From Nocardia alba NBRC 108234 (GTDB taxonomy: Bacteria > Actinomycetota > Actinomycetes > Mycobacteriales > Mycobacteriaceae), in NCBI RefSeq assembly GCF_001612665.1, contig NZ_BDAX01000004.1:1-64000 (forward strand): 64,000 bases of DNA, in the 5' to 3' direction. Under the pieces are notes generated by a model. It did no database searches. It saw nothing but the letters and a program-made list of their open reading frames with translations, and was not told the origin of the DNA. Of the stretch, positions 1 through 11,583 are shown piece by piece; position 1 is the stretch's first letter, and each line of letters starts with the position of its first letter. The position numbers and the translations under genes are program-made.

Positions 1-49
1 TCGAGGCCGAAAGGCCGAGAACCCGCGGCGCCCGCGCCGCCAATAACCA

Positions 50-80
50 ACGCCCGGCCTGCGTGAGCAGTACCGGGCGT
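50..80 (-). terminator. Hairpin terminator after rpmE
   Basis: An 8-bp perfect stem (ACGCCCGG at 50-57 with CCGGGCGT at 73-80) encloses a 15-nt loop, 12 nt beyond the rpmE stop on the minus strand. Minus-strand RNA leaving the stem reads TTGGTTATTGG, a weak T-rich tail typical of actinobacterial terminators. Confidence 0.6.
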
Positions 81-92
81 CGGAAGAGGTAA

Positions 93-329
93 CTAGGAGG
101 CGTCTTCGGCCTTCTTGGCACCCGCGCGCTTGCCGTAGCGAGCCTCGAAGCGAGCCACGCGGCCGCCGGTGTCGAGGATCTTCTGCTTGCCCGTGTAGAA
201 CGGGTGGCACTGCGAGCAGACTTCGACCGAGATCTGGCCGGACTCCTTGGTGGAGCGAGTCTGGAAGGTGTTGCCGCAACCACACACAACGGTGGTCTCG
301 ACATACGTGGGGTGGATTCCTGCCTTCAT
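93..329 (-). CDS. rpmE: 50S ribosomal protein L31 (zinc-binding form)
   Basis: This 78-residue protein is bL31, a component of the large ribosomal subunit near the central protuberance that helps bridge the subunits. It begins [10 protein letters not shown], the family signature. It has the C+ zinc-ribbon cysteines C16, C18, C38 and C41, so it should bind zinc and be the zinc-replete paralogue rather than the zinc-starvation form. The frame stays open further upstream, but the ATG at 327-329 is the conserved family start. It lies 260 bp downstream of rho on the same strand, with a strong hairpin between them (546-573), so it probably has its own promoter. The C-terminal tail is Lys/Ala-rich and probably flexible. 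Confidence 0.96.
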   Translation of the reverse strand: MKAGIHPTYVETTVVCGCGNTFQTRSTKESGQISVEVCSQCHPFYTGKQKILDTGGRVARFEARYGKRAGAKKAEDAS

Positions 330-545
330 GGGCGTCCTCTCGATAATGGTCGCCGGGTCGTAGCCCCATGGAGTGGAGTACGTGAACCGGAACCGACTAG
401 GCGGGATGCCTGCGAACTCGCAGACACACAGTTGTCCAGTATGCCAGACAGACCGCACCCTCCCAGAACACCCCCACCCCCGGCTTTGTTCCCGGTGACA
501 TGGCGGCTGGCGCCGCGTGTTCTCGGCCTGTTGGCCTAGAACGAG

Positions 546-573
546 CAAGGGCCCCGCCGAAGCGGGGCCCTTG
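546..573 (-). terminator. Hairpin terminator after rho
   Basis: A perfect 12-bp GC-rich stem (546-557 with 562-573) is closed by a CGAA/TTCG tetraloop, 17 nt beyond the rho stop codon. There is no long T tract, but stem strength and placement fit an actinobacterial terminator separating rho from rpmE. Confidence 0.75.
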
Positions 574-589
574 TCGTGGTTCTAGACGA

Positions 590-2776
590 TCACTCGTCGA
601 TCGCGCCCGGTGCGGTCTTGGCGACCGTCATCAGGAACTCGAGGTTGTTCTTGGACTTGCGCAGGCGATCCATCAGCAGATCGATCGCCTGGTGCGAGTC
701 CAGCCCCGACAGCACGCGCCGCAGCTTGTGCACAACGGCCATCTCGTCGGGCGAGAGCAGCAGCTCGTCGTGGCGGGTGCTCGACGGGTTGATGTCCACC
801 GCGGGGAACACGCGCCGCTCGGCGATCTTGCGGTCGAGCTTGAGCTCGGCGTTGCCGGTGCCCTTGAACTCTTCGAAGATCACCGTGTCGCCGGTGGAAC
901 CGGTCTCCACCATCGCCGTGGCGATGATGGTGAGCGAGCCACCGTTCTCGATATTGCGAGCCGCGCCGAGGAAACGCTTCGGTGGGTACAGCGCGGTCGA
1001 GTCGACACCACCGGAGAGGATGCGGCCCGAGGCAGGCGAGGAGTTGTTGTACGCACGGCCCAATCGGGTGATCGAATCGAGCAGCACCACAACGTCTTTG
1101 CCCATTTCCACCAGACGCTTGGCGCGCTCGATGGCGAGCTCGGCGACGGAGGTGTGGTCGCCCGGCGGACGGTCGAAGGTGGAGGCGATGACCTCACCCT
1201 TCACCGAACGCTGCATATCGGTGACCTCTTCGGGACGTTCGTCGACCAGGACGACCATGAGGTAGCACTCGGGGTTGTTGACCGAGATCGCGTTGGCGAT
1301 GTCCTGCATGATCGTGGTCTTACCCGCCTTGGGCGGGGACACGATCAGCGCACGCTGACCCTTACCGATCGGCATGATCAGGTCGATCACGCGCGTGGTG
1401 AGCTTGTTCTGCGTGGTTTCCAGGCGCAGTCGCTCGTTCGGGTACAGCGGGGTGAGCTTCTGGAAGTCCGGTCGACGACGCGCCGCTTCGAGCTCGCCGC
1501 CGTTCACGGTGTCCAGGCGAACCAGCGGGTCGAACTTCTGGCGCTGGTTGTTCTGCTCGCCGTCGCGCGGGGCGCGCACCGCACCGGTGATCGCGTCACC
1601 ACGGCGCAGGCCGTTCTTGCGCACCAGGTTCATCGACACGTACACATCGTTGGGACCGGCGAGGTAGCCGGAGGTCCGCACGAACGCGTAGTTGTCGAGG
1701 ACATCGAGGATGCCCGCGACCGGCTGGAGAACGTCGTCTTCGCGAATGTCGTAGTCGCGGGCCTCGGACTGGCCGCCGACGGCGGGGCCCCCATCGCGGT
1801 CACGACCACGACGACGCTCGCGGAATCGACGACCCCGGCGACCGCGGCCGCCTTCCTCGTCATCACCACCGCGGTCGTCGCGGGGTCCGCGATTGCCGCC
1901 GCCGCTGTTGCCGTTCTGGCTCTGGTTGCGCTCGTTCTGATTACGGTCGCCACCGGTGCGCTCGCCACGGTCGTTGCCGTTGCGGTCGTTGCCGGTGCGC
2001 TCGCCACGCTCGGCGCCGTTGCGATCGCGACGACGATCGCCTTGATCGCCGCCCTCGGCCTTGTCGGCCTGCTTGGTCTCCTCGGCGCGGTTCTCGGCCG
2101 GGGCACGGTTCTCGGCGGGGGCGTTGTCGCCGCCACCCGAACGGGCCTGGTCACGGCCACGACGCTGCCGACCACGGCCACGCTGACCACCGTCGCGGCC
2201 GGAATCCTCGCCTGCTTCGGCGGGGGCGTCGGTCTTGACCGGCTCGGTCGCGACCTGCTCGGCCGGAGCCTCGACAGCCTTGGTCTCGACAGCCTTGGTC
2301 TCGACAGCCTTGGTCTCGACGGCCTTGACCTCGGGGGCCTTGACCTCGGCGGGAGCCGGCTTCTCGACGGGCGCGGCCTGCTTGTCGGCCTTGGCGGACT
2401 TCTCCACCTTCGCGGGCGCTTCGCTCTTGACGGGCGCTTCGCTCTTGGCAGGCGCTCGGTCCTTCGCGGGCGCTTCGGTCGCGACAGGCGCGGCGGCCGT
2501 AGCCGCGGCGGGCTTGTCGCCCTTGGCGGGCGCTCCGGATTGATTTTCCTTGATAGCGGCGATGAGATCGCCCTTACGCATTCCGGAGGTACCTCGGATA
2601 CCGAGCTCCCCCGCCAGTGCGCGCAACTGCGGCAACAGCATTCCAGTCAGCCCCGATCGTGCGACGTCGGTTTGTTCGCTCATTTTCGAAATCTGTCCGG
2701 ATTCACTTTCGCGGCTGCCCGAGTTCGTAGGGTTGGAATCCACCCCGGGTGTCGCGAGCAGGTCCGTTTCTGTCAC
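590..2776 (-). CDS. rho: Transcription termination factor Rho
   Basis: Rho is the hexameric RNA-dependent ATPase/translocase that terminates transcription. Read from the GTG at 2774-2776, the protein is 728 residues. It has a Rho_N helical domain near residues 40-80, then about 250 residues of low-complexity Ala/Lys/Glu followed by Arg/Asn/Gly/Asp, then the RNA-binding cold-shock-like domain and the RecA-type ATPase with Walker A SPPKAGKTT and the C-terminal motor. The insert is the enlarged kind known from high-GC Gram-positives. The GTG is chosen because GGAAAGGA lies 5 nt upstream of it; the open frame further 5' (TTG at 2842) has no ribosome site. A hairpin leader precedes it. A tandem 15-bp repeat at about 2271-2333 encodes repeated KAVET units. 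Confidence 0.96.
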   Translation of the reverse strand: MTETDLLATPGVDSNPTNSGSRESESGQISKMSEQTDVARSGLTGMLLPQLRALAGELGIRGTSGMRKGDLIAAIKENQSGAPAKGDKPAAATAAAPVATEAPAKDRAPAKSEAPVKSEAPAKVEKSAKADKQAAPVEKPAPAEVKAPEVKAVETKAVETKAVETKAVEAPAEQVATEPVKTDAPAEAGEDSGRDGGQRGRGRQRRGRDQARSGGGDNAPAENRAPAENRAEETKQADKAEGGDQGDRRRDRNGAERGERTGNDRNGNDRGERTGGDRNQNERNQSQNGNSGGGNRGPRDDRGGDDEEGGRGRRGRRFRERRRGRDRDGGPAVGGQSEARDYDIREDDVLQPVAGILDVLDNYAFVRTSGYLAGPNDVYVSMNLVRKNGLRRGDAITGAVRAPRDGEQNNQRQKFDPLVRLDTVNGGELEAARRRPDFQKLTPLYPNERLRLETTQNKLTTRVIDLIMPIGKGQRALIVSPPKAGKTTIMQDIANAISVNNPECYLMVVLVDERPEEVTDMQRSVKGEVIASTFDRPPGDHTSVAELAIERAKRLVEMGKDVVVLLDSITRLGRAYNNSSPASGRILSGGVDSTALYPPKRFLGAARNIENGGSLTIIATAMVETGSTGDTVIFEEFKGTGNAELKLDRKIAERRVFPAVDINPSSTRHDELLLSPDEMAVVHKLRRVLSGLDSHQAIDLLMDRLRKSKNNLEFLMTVAKTAPGAIDE

Positions 2777-2870
2777 GGAAGTCCTTTCCTTCCCTCGAAT
2801 GCCGTGTGCTGATTCGAGGGTTCCGTTCCGTAGACCCGGCAATATATGCCGAGCTCGGATTATGCGTCCA
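2777..2870 (-). promoter_or_regulatory. rho promoter and 5' leader hairpin
   Basis: Reading the minus strand, TGGACG (2865-2870) and TATATT (2841-2846) are 18 bp apart and make a plausible promoter. The leader then forms a perfect 9-bp stem (2792-2800 with 2812-2820, 11-nt loop) ending just before the ribosome site at about 2782-2789. rho is autoregulated in many bacteria, so a leader hairpin touching the ribosome site is a plausible control element. The promoter is assigned by eye. Confidence 0.45.
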
Positions 2871-3044
2871 TGTTCGACGCCTGTGCCGTACTACCCGCCG
2901 CGGGAGGACCGGAGGCCTTCGCCACCAGAAGACAGTGGTGAGGGGAGCGATTGCCCTGATGATGCACCGGCGTCTGATGCGCACGATGTACGGACTTGCT
3001 CAGAATAGCTGCCTATTGCGAACAACGGCAAGGCAGGCACGCCG

Positions 3045-5091
<2,047 letters not shown>

Positions 5092-5185
5092 GCCATCGCT
5101 CCCTGCGTTACGACGCGACCACGCGCGTACGTGTGGTCTGCGTACGATGCGGTGCGAATGTCGGCGACGCCGCGCACATTCCGCG

Positions 5186-6526
5186 TCATTCTTCGGTGCC
5201 TTCCAATCTCAGAACGCTGGTCACAGCGGTGACCGATTCCATCTCCGCCAGTACCGCGACAGTATCCGCCAGCGACGACTCCACCGCATGGTGGGTGACG
5301 ACCACCAGTCGGGCGCCGTCGCCGTGACCCTGCTGACGCACGGTCGAGATGCTCACCCCGTGCTGGGCGAAGGTGTCGGCGACCGCGGCGAGCACGCCGG
5401 GACGGTCCTCGACCTGCAGGTTCACGTGGTAGCGGGTGGGGGTGTCACCGATCGGCGCGATCGGCAGTTCGGCGTACACCGATTCGCCCGGCGCGCGACC
5501 ACCGTAGAACTTGTTGCGCGCGGCCATCACCAGGTCGCCGAGCACGGCCGAGGCGGTGGGGGCGCCACCGGCGCCCTGCCCGTAGAACATCAGGCGACCG
5601 GCGTTGTCGGCTTCGACGACGACAGCGTTGAACGCGCCGTTGACCGAGGCCAGCGGGTGCTTGCGCGGGATGAGCGCCGGGTAGACGCGCACCGAGACGC
5701 GATCCTTGCCGCCCTGTTCCAGCGTCGGCTCGCCCGGACCGGCCGAGACGCGCTCGCAGATGGCGAGCAGCTTGACCGTGCAGCCGACGGCCGACGCGGT
5801 CTCGAGGTCTTCGGCGGTGATCTTGGAGATGCCCTCGCGATAGACATCGGCGGCGGTCACGCGGGTGTGGAACGCCAGCGAGGCCAGGATCGCGGCCTTG
5901 GCGGCGGCGTCGTAGCCCTCGACATCGGCGGTGGGGTCGGCCTCGGCATAGCCGAGCGCGGTGGCCTCGGCGAGCACATCGTCGTAGGCGGCACCGGTCT
6001 CGTCCATCGCGGAGAGGATGAAGTTGGTGGTGCCGTTGACGATGCCGACGACCTTGTTCACCCGGTCACCCGACAGCGACTGGATCAACGGCCGGACCAC
6101 CGGGATCGCACCGGCGACGGCGGCCTCGAAGTACAGGTCGGCGCGGCTGCCCTCGGCGGCGGCGGCGAGCTCGCCGGTGTAGTCGGCCAGCAGCGCCTTG
6201 TTGGCGGTGACGACGGACTTGCCCGCGTTGAGCGCGTCACCGATCAGCTTGCGGGCGGGGTCGATGCCGCCCATGACCTCGACGACCAGGTCGACATCAT
6301 CGCGAGCGACGAGCGCGGAGGCATCGGTGGTGAGCAGTTCGGCGGGCAGCCCGCGATCCTTGCTGATGTCGCGCACCGCGACACCGCGCAGCACGAGTGG
6401 CGCGCCGACGCGTGAGCGCAGGTCATCGGCGTGATCGCGCAGCACGCGAACCACCTCGGTGCCGACAGTGCCCATCCCGAGCACGGCTACGCCGAGCGGA
6501 CGTCCCGCGTCCTTGGTGCCGTTCAT
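5186..6526 (-). CDS. hom: Homoserine dehydrogenase
   Basis: Homoserine dehydrogenase reduces aspartate-4-semialdehyde to homoserine with NAD(P)H, the branch point toward threonine and methionine. The 446-residue protein starts with a Rossmann motif ([11 protein letters not shown], about residues 12-22), continues with the catalytic dimerisation domain ([10 protein letters not shown] and [15 protein letters not shown]), and ends with an ACT domain (from about 355, [11 protein letters not shown]) that usually gives threonine feedback inhibition. Its ATG overlaps the lysA stop by 4 nt (ATGA at 6523-6526), so the two are translationally coupled. Confidence 0.96.
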   Translation of the reverse strand: MNGTKDAGRPLGVAVLGMGTVGTEVVRVLRDHADDLRSRVGAPLVLRGVAVRDISKDRGLPAELLTTDASALVARDDVDLVVEVMGGIDPARKLIGDALNAGKSVVTANKALLADYTGELAAAAEGSRADLYFEAAVAGAIPVVRPLIQSLSGDRVNKVVGIVNGTTNFILSAMDETGAAYDDVLAEATALGYAEADPTADVEGYDAAAKAAILASLAFHTRVTAADVYREGISKITAEDLETASAVGCTVKLLAICERVSAGPGEPTLEQGGKDRVSVRVYPALIPRKHPLASVNGAFNAVVVEADNAGRLMFYGQGAGGAPTASAVLGDLVMAARNKFYGGRAPGESVYAELPIAPIGDTPTRYHVNLQVEDRPGVLAAVADTFAQHGVSISTVRQQGHGDGARLVVVTHHAVESSLADTVAVLAEMESVTAVTSVLRLEGTEE

Positions 6527-7944
6527 TCTTCCACCTCCAGGCTGAGCAGGTCCGCCACCGTTTCCCGGCGCAGAATCAGTCGCGCCGCACCGTCACGCAC
6601 CGCGACCACGGCGGGTCGGGTGAGCAGGTTGTAGCGGCTCGACATCGAGTAGCAGTACGCACCGGTCGCCGCGACGGCCACCAGGTCGCCGGGGGCGGCA
6701 TCGGCCGGCATCCACGTGTCACGGATGACGATATCGCCACTCTCGCAATGCTTTCCGACCACGCGCGCGACGACCGCATGGGCGTCCGACGAGCGCGAGA
6801 CCAGACGACAATCGTAGTCGGCCTGATACAGCGCGGGGCGGATATTGTCGCTCATCCCACCGTCGACGCTCACGTAGCGACGGCGTGCGCCACCATCGAG
6901 TTCGACATCCTTGATGGTGCCGACCTCGTACAGGGTGACCGTGCCGGGACCGGCGATGGCACGCCCGGGCTCGACGGCGATGGTCGGCTCCGGCAGCCCC
7001 GCCCTGGCGGCTTCGGCGCCGACGAGCGCGCGCAGATTGGTGGCGAAATCGCCCAGCGGCGGCGGATTGTCGCTCGGCAGGTACGAAATGCCGAGGCCGC
7101 CACCGAGATCCAGGGTCGAGATCTGCGCGGTGCGGTCGATGCCGAACTTGTCGATGGCCTCGCGCAGCAGGCCGAGCATGCGACGCGCGGCGATCTCGAA
7201 GCCGTCGAGTTCGAAGATCTGCGAGCCGATGTGGCTGTGCAGACCGACCAGGCGCAGGTTGTCGGCCTCGAAGACGCGCGCGAGGGCCTGCATGGCGTCG
7301 CCGCCCGCGATCGAGAAGCCGAACTTCTGGTCCTCGTGCGCGGTGGAGATGTACTCGTGGGTGTGCGCCTCGACGCCGACGGTGACGCGGACCAGCACGT
7401 CCTGCACCACACCCGCCGCACCGGCGACGGTTTCGAGCCGCTCGATCTCGTAGAGCGAGTCGACGACAACGTGCCCGACACCGGCCGCGACGGCCGCTTC
7501 GAGCTCGGGCACCGACTTGTTGTTGCCGTGCAGCGCGATGCGCTCGGCCGGGAACCCGGCGTTCAGCGCGACCGCGAGCTCGCCGCCGGAGCACACGTCG
7601 AGGGAAAGGCCCTCGTCGCGGATCCAGCGCGCGATCTCGCCGCACAGGAAGGCCTTGGACGCGTAGTGCACGCGGGCGTTGGGTCCGAACGCGGCGACCA
7701 TGTCGCGGCAGCGCGAGCGGAAGTCGTCCTCGTCGATCACGAACAGCGGCGTGCCGTACTGCTCGGCGAGTTCGGTGACGGGCACGCCGGCCAGCCGGAC
7801 CACACCGTCGTCACCGCGCGAGGCGTTGCGCGGCCAGACGTTCTCGGGGAGATCGATCATCTCCCGAGGGTCGGTCGGGCGCTCGGCCAGACTCGGTGCG
7901 TGCGGGATCTCTGCGTGCCGGGGACCGGCCGGGTGTGCACTCAT
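6523..7944 (-). CDS. lysA: Diaminopimelate decarboxylase
   Basis: LysA is a PLP enzyme that decarboxylates meso-diaminopimelate to L-lysine, the last step of lysine synthesis. The 473-residue protein is a fold-type III decarboxylase: the Schiff-base lysine is K97 in HYASKAFLC, followed by the [12 protein letters not shown] loop, HSHIGSQI, a glycine-rich phosphate-binding segment (DLGGGLGI) and the C-terminal catalytic cysteine region (GKHCESGD). It lies between argS (34-nt gap) and hom (4-nt overlap). This argS-lysA-hom-thrC-thrB order is classic for Corynebacteriales/Mycobacteriales. Confidence 0.97.
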   Translation of the reverse strand: MSAHPAGPRHAEIPHAPSLAERPTDPREMIDLPENVWPRNASRGDDGVVRLAGVPVTELAEQYGTPLFVIDEDDFRSRCRDMVAAFGPNARVHYASKAFLCGEIARWIRDEGLSLDVCSGGELAVALNAGFPAERIALHGNNKSVPELEAAVAAGVGHVVVDSLYEIERLETVAGAAGVVQDVLVRVTVGVEAHTHEYISTAHEDQKFGFSIAGGDAMQALARVFEADNLRLVGLHSHIGSQIFELDGFEIAARRMLGLLREAIDKFGIDRTAQISTLDLGGGLGISYLPSDNPPPLGDFATNLRALVGAEAARAGLPEPTIAVEPGRAIAGPGTVTLYEVGTIKDVELDGGARRRYVSVDGGMSDNIRPALYQADYDCRLVSRSSDAHAVVARVVGKHCESGDIVIRDTWMPADAAPGDLVAVAATGAYCYSMSSRYNLLTRPAVVAVRDGAARLILRRETVADLLSLEVEE

Positions 7945-7978
7945 CGGGGTGCGTCCTTCCTGAAAAGCTTGCCGGTGT

Positions 7979-9640
7979 TCACATGCGCTCCGGTGCGCTC
8001 ACGCCGAGCAGGGCAAGGCCGTTGGCCAGTACCTGCCGGGTCGCCTTGACCAGTTCGAGGCGAGCCGCGTTGAGCGGGGTGACGGCGTCGTCGCCCTTGG
8101 GGAGCACGCGCATGTCGTCGTCGGACTGGAACGGGTGGTAGACACCGGCCAGTTCTTCGAGGTATCGGGCGATGCGATGCGGTTCGCGGGCGTCGGCGGC
8201 GGTGGCGACGACGCGCGGGAAGTCGCCGAGGGTGCGGATCAGATCACCTTCGCGACCGGAGGTCATCAGCGCGAAATCTGGTTCGGCAGAAGAGAATTCG
8301 GGGTACTTCGCGGCATTGCCGATGATGCTGGTGGTCCGCGAGTGCGCGTACTGGACGTAGTAGACCGGGTTCTCGCTGCTCGCCTTGGTCCACAGGTCGA
8401 GATCGATGTCGATGCTCGAGTTCACCGAGGAGCGCACCAGCGAGTAGCGCGAGGCGTCGACACCGATCTGCTCGACGAGGTCGTTGAGAGTCACCACGGT
8501 GCCCGCGCGCTTGCTCATCTTCACGGCGACGCCGTCGCGCACCAGGTTCACCATCTGACCGATCAGCACCTCGACGGTGTCGGGGTTGTCGCCGAACGCG
8601 GCGGCGGCGGCCTTCAACCGGCCGATGTAGCCGTGGTGGTCGGCGCCGAGCATGTAGATGGCCAGGTCGAAGCCGCGACCACGCTTGTTCTGGAAGTAGG
8701 CGATGTCACCGGCGATGTAGGCGGCGTTGCCGTCGCTCTTGAGGACCACGCGGTCCTTGTCGTCGCCGTACTCGGTGCTGGCGATCCACCACGCACCGTC
8801 CTTCTCGTACAGGTTGCCCGAGTTCTTCAGCTGCTCGACGGCCTGTTCGACGGCACCGGAGGCGAACAGTTCGCTCTCGTTGAAGTACACGTCGAAATCA
8901 GTGCCGAACTCGTGCAGGTCCGCGCGGATCTGGGCGAACATCTGCTGCACACCCTCGCTGCGGAACACCTCGTGCCGCTCGTCGGCGGGCAGGGTGAGCA
9001 CGTCGGGATGCGCGGCGACGATTCCGGCGCTGATCTCGGCGATGTACTCGCCCGCGTAGCCGTCCTCCGGGGTCGGTTCGCCCAGCGCCGACGCGACCAG
9101 GGACTTCGCGAAGCGGTCGATCTGCGCGCCGTGGTCGTTGAAGTAGTACTCCCGGGTCACGTCGGCGCCCTGAGCGGCCAGGATGCGACCCAGCGCGTCA
9201 CCGACGGCGGCCCAGCGGGTGCCGCCGAGGTGCACCGGACCGGTCGGGTTCGCGGAGACGAACTCGAGGTTGATCTTGGTGCCCGCCAGCGCGGACCCGG
9301 TGCCGTAGCCCTGACCAGCTGCCAGGATCTGGCTCACGATCACACCCTGCGCCGAGGCGGCCAGACGGATGTTCAAGAAGCCGGGCCCGGCGATCTCGGC
9401 CACGTCGATGCCTTCGGTGGCCGACAGTGCCTCGGCCAGCCAGCCTGCCAGCTCGCGGGGGTTGGTTCCGACCCGCTTGGCCACCTGCATGGCCACATTC
9501 GTGGCATAGTCGCCGTGTTCGGGGTTGCGCGGGCGCTCCACTGTGACCTGCTCGGGCAGGACCGACGAGTCCAGTCCGCGTTCGACAAGCACCTTCGCCG
9601 CGGTGGTACGAAGGAGATCTGCAAGGTCAGCTGGAGTCAC
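7979..9640 (-). CDS. argS: Arginyl-tRNA synthetase
   Basis: ArgS charges tRNA-Arg. The 553-residue class I synthetase has the N-terminal Add-1 domain, the HIGH-like motif HLGG at residues 137-140 (within [11 protein letters not shown]), the FNDHGAQ segment, a [10 protein letters not shown] signature in the second half, and the C-terminal DALR anticodon-binding domain ending in a methionine. It is the first gene of the minus-strand biosynthetic run and is divergent from the DUF3105 gene, so the promoter must lie in about 9641-9720. A tRNA-Arg gene is encoded 1.8 kb away on the other strand. Confidence 0.97.
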   Translation of the reverse strand: MTPADLADLLRTTAAKVLVERGLDSSVLPEQVTVERPRNPEHGDYATNVAMQVAKRVGTNPRELAGWLAEALSATEGIDVAEIAGPGFLNIRLAASAQGVIVSQILAAGQGYGTGSALAGTKINLEFVSANPTGPVHLGGTRWAAVGDALGRILAAQGADVTREYYFNDHGAQIDRFAKSLVASALGEPTPEDGYAGEYIAEISAGIVAAHPDVLTLPADERHEVFRSEGVQQMFAQIRADLHEFGTDFDVYFNESELFASGAVEQAVEQLKNSGNLYEKDGAWWIASTEYGDDKDRVVLKSDGNAAYIAGDIAYFQNKRGRGFDLAIYMLGADHHGYIGRLKAAAAAFGDNPDTVEVLIGQMVNLVRDGVAVKMSKRAGTVVTLNDLVEQIGVDASRYSLVRSSVNSSIDIDLDLWTKASSENPVYYVQYAHSRTTSIIGNAAKYPEFSSAEPDFALMTSGREGDLIRTLGDFPRVVATAADAREPHRIARYLEELAGVYHPFQSDDDMRVLPKGDDAVTPLNAARLELVKATRQVLANGLALLGVSAPERM

Positions 9641-9729
9641 GAGTCTCTATCCTATTGGCTGGGCCCCTTGCAACCACTACCGCCCGCCACGAACCCACCG
9701 ATCCATACGTCGAAAGAGCACAACGAGCG

Positions 9730-10617
9730 ATGCCTAGCAGGACCAGCGCCACATCAGCCAAGGCCGTGCGGGCCGCGGGGAAGTCGTCTCCGTCCCGCAA
9801 GACGGGTAAGGGCAAGCTTCCGGGCAAGAAGCGGGACACCCCATGGGTGCTGATCGGCGCCGGCGTCGCCATCGTCGCGCTGATCGGGCTGCTGGCCTAC
9901 AGCATCGTGCCCAAGTACCTGGACCAGGCCGCGATCCGCGAGGCGCAGACCGACCTCAAGGAATGGGTGCCCTCCAAGGAGAACCAGGATCCGTCGGCGA
10001 AGATCGCCGGCGTCGTGAAGATGGAGTACCCGGCGGGTCTGCACGTGGCCGCCACCCAGCGCGTGGCCTACGACAAGACCCCGGCCTTCGGCGGACCGCA
10101 CGACGGCGCCTGGGCGAACTGCACGGGCACGGTATATGCCAAGCCGATCCGGATGGAGAACGCGGTCCACTCGCTCGAGCACGGCGCGGTCTGGATCGCC
10201 TACAACCCCGACAAGGTCGACGCGGCCGGTGTCCAGACGCTGTCGAACTTCGTCAAGGGCCGTCAGTACTCGCTGATGTCGCCGTACCCGGGCCTGGACT
10301 CGGCGATCTCGTTGCAGTCGTGGGGCCACCAGCTCAAGGTGGACAGCGCCGACGACGCGCGGATCAAGCAGTTCATCTCCGCCCTGCGCGAGAACCCCTA
10401 CGCCTACCCCGAGGTCGGCGCGAGCTGCTCGAACCCGATCTTCGACGCGAACAACCCGCCGCCGTTCGACTCCTCGCCCTACGGCCCCGAAGCGGTCCCG
10501 ATGGACGGTAAGGGCCTGACCCAGGACCAGACCGAACTCGGTGGCGGTGGCACCGGCTCCGGCATCCCCGGCCTGCCGAACATCCCGATGCCGGGCGGCC
10601 TGCCCCAGGGCCAGTAA
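9730..10617 (+). CDS. DUF3105 domain membrane-anchored protein
   Basis: This 295-residue protein begins at the ATG at 9730, which follows an AG-rich stretch; the open frame further 5' is not supported. It has a basic cytoplasmic tail of about 40 residues, one transmembrane helix (WVLIGAGVAIVALIGLLAYS, about residues 44-63), then the DUF3105 domain with the characteristic GGPHDGAW, NCTGTVYAKPI and HSLEHGAVWI segments. The tail is Pro/Gly-rich. The histidine-rich extracytoplasmic domain may bind a metal, but no function is established for the family. It is immediately followed by a DUF305 gene; the two families commonly occur together in actinomycetes. Confidence 0.88.
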   Translation: MPSRTSATSAKAVRAAGKSSPSRKTGKGKLPGKKRDTPWVLIGAGVAIVALIGLLAYSIVPKYLDQAAIREAQTDLKEWVPSKENQDPSAKIAGVVKMEYPAGLHVAATQRVAYDKTPAFGGPHDGAWANCTGTVYAKPIRMENAVHSLEHGAVWIAYNPDKVDAAGVQTLSNFVKGRQYSLMSPYPGLDSAISLQSWGHQLKVDSADDARIKQFISALRENPYAYPEVGASCSNPIFDANNPPPFDSSPYGPEAVPMDGKGLTQDQTELGGGGTGSGIPGLPNIPMPGGLPQGQ

Positions 10618-11337
10618 GTGAGCACGGAGAACGCCGTCGAATCCGACGACACCGCACCCGAGCCGAGCACCCGTCGCCCGGCCGGGGCGGTGCTCGTCCT
10701 CGGCGCGATCGGCCTGCTGCTGCTCGGCGCGGTGGCGGGCGTGCTGTTGCGGATGCCACTGGAGAAGAACTCCGAACCGGAGCCGAGCGCTGTCGATATC
10801 GGATTCAGCCAGGACATGTCGGCGCATCACGCGCAGGCCGTCGACATGGCCGGGGTGGCGCTGATCGCCTCGACCGACAACGACGTGCGCCGCCTCGCCT
10901 ACGACATCCTGACCACCCAGCAGAACCAGATCGGCCGGATGCAGGCCTGGTTGCAGCTGTGGGGCGAGTCCAACCAGAACGTCGACGGCTACATGGGCTG
11001 GATGACCGACGACCACGGCAAGGCGGGCCACCACGGTGGTTCCACCGCCGAGCACGCGATGTCGGGCCCGATGCAGTCCATGCCGGGGATGGCGAGCCAG
11101 GAGGAGATGACCGCGCTGCGCCAAGCCACCGGACCCGCGCTGGACACGATGTTCCTGCAGCTGATGCTGCGCCACCACCAGGGCGGCGTCCCGATGCTCG
11201 ACTACGCCGCCGAGCACGCCGACACCTCCGCGGTCCGCGCCTTGGCCACCACGATGACGAAAACCCAAGCGGGCGAATCCCAGCTGATGACCAGCATGCT
11301 CGCCGCCCGCAACGCCACCCCCCTGCCCCTCAGCTGA
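10618..11337 (+). CDS. DUF305 domain exported protein
   Basis: The 239-residue protein starts with a GTG directly abutting the TAA of the preceding gene, so translation is coupled. A single N-terminal transmembrane helix (AVLVLGAIGLLLLGAVAGVLL) is followed by an extracytoplasmic four-helix, ferritin-like DUF305 domain. The diagnostic histidine motifs are FSQDMSAHHAQAVDMA and MLRHHQGGVPML, and the middle is His/Met-rich. DUF305 proteins are linked to copper and other metals, but that role is inferred here only from family and the His/Met content. It is probably one operon with the DUF3105 gene. Confidence 0.88.
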   Translation: MSTENAVESDDTAPEPSTRRPAGAVLVLGAIGLLLLGAVAGVLLRMPLEKNSEPEPSAVDIGFSQDMSAHHAQAVDMAGVALIASTDNDVRRLAYDILTTQQNQIGRMQAWLQLWGESNQNVDGYMGWMTDDHGKAGHHGGSTAEHAMSGPMQSMPGMASQEEMTALRQATGPALDTMFLQLMLRHHQGGVPMLDYAAEHADTSAVRALATTMTKTQAGESQLMTSMLAARNATPLPLS

Positions 11338-11380
11338 CAACCCCGGCCGGACCGGCCCAACCCCCGGTCCGGCACAGTTT

Positions 11381-11409
11381 TTGGCGCACCGCACTCGATG
11401 CGATACGCT
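11381..11409 (+). promoter_or_regulatory. Promoter of tRNA-Arg
   Basis: TTGGCG (11381-11386) and TACGCT (11404-11409) are separated by 17 bp and lie 40 bp before the tRNA. This is a good fit to a housekeeping sigma promoter. Confidence 0.55.
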
Positions 11410-11449
11410 GTCGCTGCCCGATCGTCTCACCGCGACCGGCATCTATCCC

Positions 11450-11522
11450 GCCCTCGTAGCTCAGGGGATAGAGCGTCTGCCTCCGGAGCAGAAGGCCGCA
11501 GGTTCGATTCCTGCCGAGGGCA
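11450..11522 (+). tRNA. tRNA-Arg (anticodon CCG)
   Basis: This 73-nt cloverleaf has acceptor stem GCCCTCG with CGAGGGC, discriminator A, a D arm, an anticodon stem TCTGC/GCAGA with loop CTCCGGA giving anticodon CCG, and a TPsiC arm around GGTTCGATTCC. No CCA is encoded. Its 3' half is the left attachment site of element 1, so the integrated element supplies this end and the tRNA stays intact. Confidence 0.96.
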
Positions 11523-11527
11523 CACAC
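11478..11527. repeat. attL of element 1 (50-bp direct repeat)
   Basis: This stretch is identical to 23758-23807. It covers the tRNA-Arg 3' half from the anticodon loop through the discriminator plus five flanking bases. Identity breaks sharply at both ends. This is the core site used by the neighbouring tyrosine integrase. Confidence 0.93.
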
Positions 11528-11529
11528 AA

Positions 11530-11571
11530 GAAAGGCCCCCTTACCAGCGCTCAAGCTGGCGGGGGCCTTTC
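11530..11571 (+). terminator. Hairpin terminator after tRNA-Arg
   Basis: An 11-bp stem GAAAGGCCCCC (11530-11540) pairs with GGGGGCCTTTC (11561-11571). An inner CCAGC/GCTGG stem extends it. It also lies just beyond the integrase stop, so it may stop converging transcripts. A related hairpin follows attR at 23812. Confidence 0.75.
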
Positions 11572-11583
11572 TCGTTGGGGCGA

